From Candidatus Bilamarchaeum dharawalense (lineage in GTDB: Archaea > Micrarchaeota > Micrarchaeia > Anstonellales > Bilamarchaeaceae): 64,000 nt of DNA. Shown here in pieces: positions 9,543 through 17,562 of this stretch (positions within the stretch are counted from its first letter, which is position 1; each line of letters begins with the position of its first letter). Both the position numbers and the translations under genes were made by a program. A model generated the notes under the pieces. That model made no database searches. It was given only the letters and a program-made list of their open reading frames with translations, and had not been told where the DNA came from. The stretch spans positions 213,680 to 277,679 of the forward strand of contig CABMJJ010000009.1 in assembly GCA_902386555.1 (NCBI GenBank), written 5' to 3'.

Positions 9543-10308
9543 AGGCTGCGACCATGGCTTGGATAGATGAAGACCGAATAAGAGGCATGAGTGATTGAAT
9601 AAACGTAACAAATCTGTCCATTTGGCCTGCTTTTTCTGCATCTGACTGAGCAGTATGTAAAGTGAACCCCAGGGATCTGGCCTGAGTCTCATAGGTGGTA
9701 AGTCCAGACCCGGACTCTATCACCCAGTCAAGATCAAGGGGTTTTGCTATTCTTCCATGACCTGTTTCAAGCCAATGGAAACAATCGATGGTTGGTGCAT
9801 AGCCTGCATTTATTATACCTGCAAAATTGCTAACAAAGGCAGGGAGATGCGGAGGGACCATGGCATCTAAAAATTTTACATCGCCATAAAAATTGCTTTG
9901 CCCACCTGATTCGAAGACTTCGGAAACCTGTACCCACTCAGTAATACCTGTTGCTGGATTGTCCCAACGTAACATACAACCAACTGGTATATCCACTCCT
10001 TCTTTCAACAAACGAGTTATAGCAGTCTGATAAACAGCAGCCTTGCGGTGATCCATGCCTACCCAGGCCTTGAATCTTTTTACTGCAACTGGAAGAGAAG
10101 TTTCATGAGTGGATGTCATTGTACCTCTTTGCACATAACCATAGTCACCCTCACCAAGCAAAGCACGGCTAACCTGGAGGGAGCGGATATTTTTTGGATT
10201 AAAACATTCATGTAAAGGCAGGCGACCAACTAGGTCAGTGCCTTTTGGAACAGGAGTGGGACCGGGTTTATGGATAGGAATAATAACACCAGCAGATAGT
10301 CTGGTCAA
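9535..10308 (-). CDS. Divergent protein-kinase-like protein
   Basis: LLGEGDYGYVQRG (Gly-rich loop-like) followed by VAVKRF (VAIK-like Lys); later DLDW in a DFG-like position. Confidence 0.45.
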   Translation of the reverse strand: MTRLSAGVIIPIHKPGPTPVPKGTDLVGRLPLHECFNPKNIRSLQVSRALLGEGDYGYVQRGTMTSTHETSLPVAVKRFKAWVGMDHRKAAVYQTAITRLLKEGVDIPVGCMLRWDNPATGITEWVQVSEVFESGGQSNFYGDVKFLDAMVPPHLPAFVSNFAGIINAGYAPTIDCFHWLETGHGRIAKPLDLDWVIESGSGLTTYETQARSLGFTLHTAQSDAEKAGQMDRFVTFIQSLMPLIRSSSIQAMVAAFI

Positions 10309-10412
10309 TAGTGTATTTAAATGTATTTATGTGGCTTAAAAACTAGATGGTATCAGGAAAGAAAAGATAATAATACCCCGCACTGTAGTTAGACAATATA
10401 TAAGGTGAAAAC

Positions 10413-10886
10413 ATGGTTGATGTTGATTACAAAATGGCTGGGTTAACAATGAAATATCCTTCAGACTGGAAAGTGGAGAGCATGTCACCAGATGCAGCAG
10501 CTTTTTTACCTCCTGGAAAAGAAATAACTGATTTGTTTGGAGAAAAATTCATGATAATGAATTCGGATGTGAAACAATTTTCAAAAATGCCTGGATTGAA
10601 AGACAAGCCATTGACGCTTGAAAATATAGCAGATGAATCCATCAAAGCCATGAAACAACAGGGATATCAGGGCGGAGTCCAAAAAAATGAATCTGTAAAA
10701 ATAGGGGGACTGGCCGCTAAAAAAATGACCATTGAAGCAGAAATGGAAGGAACAAAACTAAAGATAAACCAGTACATTGTTCTCAATGCGGAAAAAGTTT
10801 ATTTGATAACCTACTCTGCAAAATCAGATGAATATGAAACATTCCTTTCTGCCATTGAAAAAATGATTAGCTCTATTCAGTTCTAG
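10413..10886 (+). CDS. Small PsbP/DUF1795-like protein
   Basis: MKYPSDWKVE... typical start of the fold; TATA-like AATATATAA just upstream. Confidence 0.4.
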   Translation: MVDVDYKMAGLTMKYPSDWKVESMSPDAAAFLPPGKEITDLFGEKFMIMNSDVKQFSKMPGLKDKPLTLENIADESIKAMKQQGYQGGVQKNESVKIGGLAAKKMTIEAEMEGTKLKINQYIVLNAEKVYLITYSAKSDEYETFLSAIEKMISSIQF

Positions 10887-11524
10887 ACCAATCGTAGGGA
10901 TCGTAGAATGGCTTCCTTCATATTATAGGCAATGTTGGGATCAAGTGCCACCAGGCGGACATTAAGGTGCATGGAATTTTCAGGGATGAATATACTAAGC
11001 GCATAACCATGATAAACCGTATTGAAATCCGATAATTTGAAAGAGAGTTGGGCAACGTAGAACCTTTCTGCTATGGTAAATTCAGTAACATTACCCAGTT
11101 CGTACCCACGAAGAAGGATGGTCATGGAGTCGTTTTTTCTATCATCAAGCAAAAAGTCAGTGGTTGTTTTGGTCGGATTGTCTAGGTAGATGCTATTTTG
11201 ATTAGGACCATATTTCTCACTGGTATTGGTGTAAACTATGGTCAAGGTTTCTGCTGGTTGATAGCCATAGGGACTTGGTAAATAACGAACACCAGAAAAA
11301 AGTCCGGTCTCACTTTTAGCTACCATATCCGCAGGATAATCAAAACTAAAAATATCATTGGAATATTTTATCCACACCGGAGGGGCTTGAATGATGGGAG
11401 CGGGGGCAGACGGTAACTGCTCGCCAGTGGTATTACTGGTACAACCAAAAAAAAGCAGTGGAAGGAATAATAGGATCCATCTCATAAACCAAACTCTCCT
11501 CTTGTGGAATCTAAAAACCGCCAA
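10883..11524 (-). CDS. Predicted lipoprotein of unknown function
   Basis: Hydrophobic signal with lipobox-like LLFFGC. Confidence 0.55.
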   Translation of the reverse strand: MAVFRFHKRRVWFMRWILLFLPLLFFGCTSNTTGEQLPSAPAPIIQAPPVWIKYSNDIFSFDYPADMVAKSETGLFSGVRYLPSPYGYQPAETLTIVYTNTSEKYGPNQNSIYLDNPTKTTTDFLLDDRKNDSMTILLRGYELGNVTEFTIAERFYVAQLSFKLSDFNTVYHGYALSIFIPENSMHLNVRLVALDPNIAYNMKEAILRSLRLV

Positions 11525-11889
11525 GCAAGCAACAGGGCCTGTTTAGATTCGTGTTTTTCAATGTTAAAGATTTTCCGTACGAGCCTTAATAAAACATGAT
11601 AGGAACCAGAACCGGAAGCCAGATCGATGGATTCCAGATGTTTCCATTCTTTAATCGGAAAAGTGGAATAGGTACGATCAAGATAGTCCATGGTTTGGTT
11701 AAGAGTTTTGAAAACACGACCATCACGAAAAAGTATGGCTGAGGACGCCATGCGCACGGAATTACGCGATTCTTCGAAAGCAGCAACATAATTTTTTTCA
11801 TTAAATTTATCTTTTGCAGTATCCAGCATGTACATTGCCACATCCAGAGCAAATGATGCACGAGAAAGATCTGGCTTGGGTTTTTTCAT
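11482..11889 (-). CDS. HEPN-like helical protein
   Basis: ALDVAMYMLDTAKDKFNEKNYVAAFEESRNSVRMASSAILF pattern. Confidence 0.45.
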   Translation of the reverse strand: MKKPKPDLSRASFALDVAMYMLDTAKDKFNEKNYVAAFEESRNSVRMASSAILFRDGRVFKTLNQTMDYLDRTYSTFPIKEWKHLESIDLASGSGSYHVLLRLVRKIFNIEKHESKQALLLAWRFLDSTRGEFGL

Positions 11890-11941
11890 CGCAAGGTTAT
11901 CTTCGGAAAATCATTTAAAACCGCATATACAAGAATAAACC

Positions 11942-13459
11942 ATGCAGCTTAGCGATATGATATTTGAATTAGCTCTCAAGAGGTCATTTTTCTTTCCAAG
12001 CAATGAGGCCTATGGCGCCATAGCCGGTTTCTATGAGTATGGCCCAGTTGGAGTGCTGATAAAACATAAAATAGAGAACCTTTGGCGTGAAACGTTCATT
12101 AAGAGCGAGGGATTTCACGAGGTGGAAACTAGCCTAATAACCCCAGAACCTGTTTTGGTGGCCTCTGGTCACGTTTCCAGTTTTGCCGATCCTGTTGTTG
12201 AATGCCAGAAATGCAAAACCAGAGTTAGAGCAGATAGCTTGGCAGAAGAAAAACACTATAGTTTACATGGAGAAAAATGGGATGGAAAATTGGAAAGTTT
12301 AGACCGAGTGATGGATGAGAAAAAGATAACTTGTCCGAAGTGCAAGGGAGCATTTGGAAAATGTTTCATGTTTAATTTGATGTTCCAAACCGGGATAGGA
12401 GGGGAAAGAACAGCTGCCTATTCCAGACCAGAAACAGCCCAGGGAATTTTTACAGCATTTCCAAGAATCTTCAAAAACCATGGAACAAAATTACCTCTGG
12501 CAGTTGGACAGGTTGGTAAGAGTTTTAGAAATGAGATATCACCAAGAAAAGGTTTGGTGAGAATGAGGGAGTTTACTCAAATGGAGCTGGAATATTTCTT
12601 CAACCCATCTGAACCCAATATGGAGAAGTTTGAAATTGTCAAAAATATGGAATTGACCATGGGCATCAAAAATGACCTCAGGCAGATGACAACCAGCCAG
12701 ATTGTTGAGGAAAAAGTAGCTGCAAACCAGATAATGGCGTATTTTCTTGCACGCCAGTGGGAGTTCTACAAAAAGGTTGGGATCAATGAGAAGAAGATGT
12801 ACCTTCGCGTTCTAGACAGTCAGGAAGTTCCCCACTATTCCAAAGGGAACATAGATATGGAAGTGGAAACCTCGTTTGGAAAAATTGAAACCATAGGAAA
12901 TGCCTACAGAACGGATTTTGACCTGACCTCCCATACAAAACACAGCGGTCAGGATTTCAGTGTTTTTGTTGAATCGGAAAAGAAAAAAGTTATGCCCCAT
13001 GTATTTGAACTTTCCATGGGTGTGGATAGGACATTCTACTGCATACTTGAACATTGTTTTAGGGATAAGGATCAGAAGGATGAAAACGGAAACTGGAAAC
13101 TTGGAACCGGAAAGGAATGGGAGTGGTTTGACTTCCCACCGGTTATTGCACCCTACCATGTTGCTGTTTTCCCACTAATGACAAAAGACGGACTTGATAA
13201 AAAAGCAGAAGAGATTGCAGAATCATTGCGTAGCAGCGGATTGGATGTTGCCTACCGCGACAGTGGAAGCATAGGAAGGAGATATGCCAGAAATGATGAG
13301 ATAGGTGTACCCTATGCACTTACCGTTGATTATGATAGTCTGAAAGATGGTACCACCACCATAAGATATAGAAATGATGGTAAACAGGAAAGAATAAAAA
13401 TTTCCGATTGTGAAAAAATAATTAAGGAGAACGTAAAGAACGGAAAGGTGTCCCTATGA
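11942..13459 (+). CDS. glyS: Glycyl-tRNA synthetase
   Basis: Class II GlyRS motifs (YGPVGVLIKHKIENLWRE; RPETAQGIF; FRNEISPRKGLVRMREFTQME). Confidence 0.95.
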   Translation: MQLSDMIFELALKRSFFFPSNEAYGAIAGFYEYGPVGVLIKHKIENLWRETFIKSEGFHEVETSLITPEPVLVASGHVSSFADPVVECQKCKTRVRADSLAEEKHYSLHGEKWDGKLESLDRVMDEKKITCPKCKGAFGKCFMFNLMFQTGIGGERTAAYSRPETAQGIFTAFPRIFKNHGTKLPLAVGQVGKSFRNEISPRKGLVRMREFTQMELEYFFNPSEPNMEKFEIVKNMELTMGIKNDLRQMTTSQIVEEKVAANQIMAYFLARQWEFYKKVGINEKKMYLRVLDSQEVPHYSKGNIDMEVETSFGKIETIGNAYRTDFDLTSHTKHSGQDFSVFVESEKKKVMPHVFELSMGVDRTFYCILEHCFRDKDQKDENGNWKLGTGKEWEWFDFPPVIAPYHVAVFPLMTKDGLDKKAEEIAESLRSSGLDVAYRDSGSIGRRYARNDEIGVPYALTVDYDSLKDGTTTIRYRNDGKQERIKISDCEKIIKENVKNGKVSL

Positions 13460-14484
13460 AGAAAATCCTTTTTGGTTTGGTATTGTTCATTTTGCTATTT
13501 GGTTGTTTCGAAGGAACGCCACCGGAGCAGAATCAAACACCCATCGAAGATAATGGATCGACAAATAACAATGGGCAGGTAAATATTATTGTTGGTGGCC
13601 AAACCAATCAGACCATAGGAAAGAATGTAACAGAAAATCAAACAGAGGATAACACAACAATGATAAAAGAATTGGAGTACACCTACAATCCAAATCTTCC
13701 TTTCGGTGTTTATTTTATTGATGTCGGAGGATCGGGGGGACACGGAAATGCTATTTTGATTAAGAAAGGAGATCTTGATGTTCTTGTGGATGCGGGACCA
13801 GCGGAAACAGCAAGCAAGGTTATTGATTTTCTAAGAGCAAAGGAAGTGGATGACATTGAAGTCATGATATCAACAAATGCAGATCCAAAACAATATGGTG
13901 GAATGGCTGCCGTTGCCAACAGCTTCAAAGTGGAACAGTTTTGGTGGAGTGATGATTCCTTTGGTGACAGCGCCTATATTGCAATAGTAGACAAGATGGT
14001 ACAAACAACAAAGGACGTTAAACGCATTGATGCTGGTATGAGCGTGGATCTTAATGGAATGAACTTTACTTTTATCAACCCACCAACCCAGAGGTTTAAT
14101 GATATAAACAATGACGCAGTTGTTACAAAAATTACAGATAGAAATTTTTCTTTGTTGCTCACTTCAGGCATACAAACTGGAGCTCAGGGAAAGCTGATCA
14201 ATCAGCCTGAACTATTGAAAGCAACAATAATGCAAGCACCCTACTACGGTGTTGGCGCTGGAACGAGCAACATTGCCATATTCCTATTGAAAGTTGAACC
14301 CGAAGTCGTAGTAATAACTGGCAGCAGCGATGAATCAGCAATACAGGGTGGATCCAGAGAGCCATTTAAGAGATTGATGACCCAATATGGCATTGCCTGG
14401 AATGAGACCTATTTCAACGGAACAGTGAGGATTGTGAGTGATGGTGAGGGTTATGCCCTGGATGCACTTGGTATGGGTCAATAA
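13456..14484 (+). CDS. ComEC/Rec2-like metallo-beta-lactamase-fold lipoprotein
   Basis: Lipobox LLFGC; YFIDVGGSGGHGNAILIKKGDLDVLVDAGP as in ComEC C-terminal-like proteins. Confidence 0.6.
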   Translation: MKKILFGLVLFILLFGCFEGTPPEQNQTPIEDNGSTNNNGQVNIIVGGQTNQTIGKNVTENQTEDNTTMIKELEYTYNPNLPFGVYFIDVGGSGGHGNAILIKKGDLDVLVDAGPAETASKVIDFLRAKEVDDIEVMISTNADPKQYGGMAAVANSFKVEQFWWSDDSFGDSAYIAIVDKMVQTTKDVKRIDAGMSVDLNGMNFTFINPPTQRFNDINNDAVVTKITDRNFSLLLTSGIQTGAQGKLINQPELLKATIMQAPYYGVGAGTSNIAIFLLKVEPEVVVITGSSDESAIQGGSREPFKRLMTQYGIAWNETYFNGTVRIVSDGEGYALDALGMGQ

Positions 14485-14527
14485 ACCTCCATTTAAATTA
14501 TTTTCTTATGAACATTTCTTCTCCAAT

Positions 14528-14701
14528 GGGCCTGTAGCTCAGCTTTGTTTTGCTAATTTTTGCTTCGCAAAAATGCAAAACCTGGAGTAACTTGGTAGAG
14601 CGACGGACTCTTACTTTTGTAAGGTGGAAAGCCAGTTTTGGCTCTACCTTTTACTAAAAGGTGGAATCCGTGTGTCGAGAGTTCAAATCTCTCCAGGCCC
14701 G
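14528..14701 (+). tRNA. tRNA-Lys(CUU) with two insertions: D-loop (about 14543..14590) and canonical 37/38 (about 14614..14665)
   Basis: GGGCCTG/CAGGCCC acceptor; GCTC..GAGC D-stem interrupted by 48 nt; ACGGA CTCTTA[52 nt]A TCCGT anticodon arm; GAGAG TTCAAAT CTCTC T-arm. Confidence 0.8.
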
Positions 14702-14774
14702 TTTTTGTTAAATTAAGGAACCTACGGTTCCTTGGACTTCCATTTTACGTAATATCTAAAGGAGGTGTGGAACC

Positions 14775-15329
14775 TTGGTTCCGCAAATGAGGATAATTGC
14801 GATTTCAGGATCGCCACGAAGCGGTAACTGCGAACGGTTAGTTAAAGAAGCTGCAGAAGGAGCCAGATCTGAAGGTGCGGAAGTAGAAATTTTTTTATTA
14901 AGAAATTTAAAATTCGCTGGTTGTTGTGGCCGGGACCAGTGCTATCATGATGGAATCTGTTTAGTTAAAGATGAGGTCACACCAGTACTTAAAAAAATAC
15001 AGAAATGCGATGGACTAATTATAGCATCACCAAATTATTTCAATAATGTTTCTGGCCTAATGAAAAATTTCATGGACCGAACCAACCCATATTGTAAAGA
15101 TAAAAAGTGGAAAGGAAAAAAAGCAGCTATAATGGTTGTTGGTGGTGCGACAAAAAGATCAGCCATACGATGCTCCAGGACAATCAATGACTTTTTATGG
15201 ATACATGGAATTGAACTGGTCGGCTCCAGGTCTTTTCTAGCTGAAGGACCAAGAGATGCAGAACAAAATAAAGATTATTTAAAGAAAGCAAGACTGCTTG
15301 GAAAGAACCTTGCAATGGCAAAAAACTAG
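14775..15329 (+). CDS. NADPH-dependent FMN reductase / iron-sulfur flavoprotein-like
   Basis: IAISGSPRSGNCERLV...CCGRDQCYHDGICLVKDEV...ASPNYFNNVSGLMKNFMDR. TTG 14775 or ATG 14787 start; SD GGAGGTG at 14761. Confidence 0.8.
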   Translation: MVPQMRIIAISGSPRSGNCERLVKEAAEGARSEGAEVEIFLLRNLKFAGCCGRDQCYHDGICLVKDEVTPVLKKIQKCDGLIIASPNYFNNVSGLMKNFMDRTNPYCKDKKWKGKKAAIMVVGGATKRSAIRCSRTINDFLWIHGIELVGSRSFLAEGPRDAEQNKDYLKKARLLGKNLAMAKN

Positions 15330-15511
15330 AGTTTTTTGACTGCCGCGAATTCACCAATTCGCTCCATGGCGAAAAACTAAGGTTGAACAAGGTTCAAGGA
15401 CAGGAACTGAACTGCCAACGCACTTCAGTACTATCTTGAAGCTTTGCTTCAAGGACAAGTCTTAATAAATACAATATATCTATAGTCATTTGAGGCAATG
15501 GAGGTATAATT

Positions 15512-16207
15512 ATGGCTAATATTATTTCTGTACGCGGATTAGTATTCCTGACGCTTTTTACTCTATTGGCGCTTGCAGGGATGCAGATTACGTTCTCACA
15601 ATTAGTTGGATCTAGCAACCAATCCCTGACATTCTTCCAATTCCTTGGGCCCATGGCCGGTGGATTTCTAGGGATGTTTGGCGCTGTGGCAGTGTTGGGT
15701 GCACAAATTTTGAATGTGATATTGTTCACTCACAAAATAGATTTGCTTACTGTTGCAAGATTTCTACCTATGATGTTTGGTGCCTATTACTTTAGCCGAA
15801 ATACAAAAAGAGGATTTGATGACCGATTAGGCATTATAATTCCGCTCTTGGCCATGGCCATCTTCTGGATGGACCCAGTAGGCCAACAGGCATGGTATTA
15901 TGCTCTCTTCTGGACAATCCCGCTTTTGGTCAAATTCCTTCCGGATAATTTGTTCCTAAGAAGCTTGGGTGCAACATTTACTGCCCATGCAATTGGAGGA
16001 GCAATCTGGATCCTGGCAGCAATACCAATGACTCCGGAGGCATGGACTGCTCTATTGCCTGTAACTGCAACTGAAAGACTTTTGTTTGCAGCAGGAATAG
16101 CAGTGAGTTATGTGTTTTTCACCAATGTTCTTAGTGCAGTAGACAAAGCAACAGATGCAGGCAAATATTTGAACATTGAAAAGAAGTATGTTTTATTAAA
16201 AAATTAA
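15512..16207 (+). CDS. Multi-pass membrane protein of unknown function
   Basis: 231 aa, about 6 hydrophobic segments; SD GGAGGT upstream. Confidence 0.6.
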   Translation: MANIISVRGLVFLTLFTLLALAGMQITFSQLVGSSNQSLTFFQFLGPMAGGFLGMFGAVAVLGAQILNVILFTHKIDLLTVARFLPMMFGAYYFSRNTKRGFDDRLGIIIPLLAMAIFWMDPVGQQAWYYALFWTIPLLVKFLPDNLFLRSLGATFTAHAIGGAIWILAAIPMTPEAWTALLPVTATERLLFAAGIAVSYVFFTNVLSAVDKATDAGKYLNIEKKYVLLKN

Positions 16208-16224
16208 TTTTTTATTTTTCTATC

Positions 16225-16851
16225 TTATTTTTTAATTGGGAAATTGATGAATTGGGTTCTTCTTCCTTTCAAAACGTAGGCTCCTTTTGAGAATGAATCG
16301 ACTACCTTAGCATAGGCTTTGTGTTCAACTTTCAGGATTTTCGCTGCAGTTTCTTCAGCACTATTGCAATCGCTAATATCAACTGCTTCTTGATAGATGA
16401 TTGGCCCGCCATCCAATGTTTCATCAACAAAATGAATTGTTACGCCAGAAATTTTTACACCTGCATCAAATGCCTGTTTCTGTGCATCTTCACCTTTGAA
16501 TGCCGGTAAAAGTGCTGGGTGAATATTGATGATCCTATTTCTATAGGCCTCAAGCAAAGACTTACCTTTTAGGATAAGCATGTAGCCTGCAAGCACCACA
16601 AGTTCAGTTTTGTACTTGTCTAGAAGCAGTTTTATGTAATCATCCATTTCTTCTCGTTTCTTGAATTTAGTTCTATCAATAAATTCAACTGGGATGGAAT
16701 TTTTCTTGGCAATTTCAATTGCCGGGGCTTCTGGATTATTGGTAATTAGAACTTTTATTTCAGCATTGCACCTACCTGCGTTTATTTCATTGAGAATAGC
16801 TAGAAAGTTGCTTCCTCGGCCTGAGGCTAGAATTGCGATTTTGATTGCCAT
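16225..16851 (-). CDS. purN: Phosphoribosylglycinamide formyltransferase
   Basis: ILASGRGSNFLAIL...VLAGYMLIL...NIHPALLPAFKG motifs. Confidence 0.92.
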   Translation of the reverse strand: MAIKIAILASGRGSNFLAILNEINAGRCNAEIKVLITNNPEAPAIEIAKKNSIPVEFIDRTKFKKREEMDDYIKLLLDKYKTELVVLAGYMLILKGKSLLEAYRNRIINIHPALLPAFKGEDAQKQAFDAGVKISGVTIHFVDETLDGGPIIYQEAVDISDCNSAEETAAKILKVEHKAYAKVVDSFSKGAYVLKGRRTQFINFPIKK

Positions 16852-16926
16852 AGATATAGTTAGGGTAAATTAGATATAAAAAAGGATATTGAAAGAGGGA
16901 GATTGGAAAAGAACCGTAGGTTCTTT

Positions 16927-17166
16927 TCATTTCCAGGCTGGCATGGATGCCATTCTTTCATCAACATAGGCTGATGCAGTAGCCCGGTCCTGTTTTTTGG
17001 TCTTCATATAGAAAAGTATCATATTTTCTCTGACTTCATGTCTTGGCTTTAATACACCATTTGGCAGGGTACAGTATTTGCAGTATTTGTTATCCATCTT
17101 CCCGCCACCGAAATCTGATTTCTGAGCCATTGGCATTCCACAACTTTCACACATCACAAGGGTCAT
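16927..17166 (-). CDS. Zinc-ribbon domain protein
   Basis: CESCGMPM...YCKYCTLPNG Cys pairs. Confidence 0.65.
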   Translation of the reverse strand: MTLVMCESCGMPMAQKSDFGGGKMDNKYCKYCTLPNGVLKPRHEVRENMILFYMKTKKQDRATASAYVDERMASMPAWK

Positions 17167-17304
17167 GTTTTCACCAGGGTTTAGACTAAGTATTATGGAT
17201 TGCTATCGGAGAAAAGCTGTTTATATCTTTCTGTAGTTCAAAAAAATAAAATCAGGATGTAATAAAAAGTTAATTATGCACTTATCATTTCCTAACTCTT
17301 TATC

Positions 17305-17468
17305 GCCGAGGTAGCTCAGTCGGCTAGAGTGCTCGACTCATAGGTAAAATCCGATGAGTGATGAGGGTTCGCCCGATGATATTACCACTCTACCAAACTC
17401 GCGGGGTGTGGGGTATTCCCACAAACTGAGAGATCGAGAGGCCGGGGATTCGAATTCCCCCCTCGGCA
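17305..17468 (+). tRNA. Elongator tRNA-Met(CAU) with a 90-nt 37/38 intron (17343..17432)
   Basis: GCCGAGG/CCTCGGC; CTCGA CTCATA[intron]A TCGAG. BHB: central helix CTCA/TGAG, bulges TA^G and AG^A. Confidence 0.88.
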
Positions 17469-17562
17469 ATATTTCCATATTGACCATAGGGAACAGAATT
17501 TCCTGGTCGGCAAATATTAATTTAGGTAGGTAGATATATTTACACGAATTTTGGGTTTTCAA

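Noticed and set aside
17343-17432. tRNA-Met intron as a classical C/D box guide RNA
   Set aside because: GTGATGA and CTGA are present, but there is no D' box, the C-D distance is about 61 nt, and the sequence just upstream of CTGA is tied up in a hairpin. Kept only as a low-interest structural observation.
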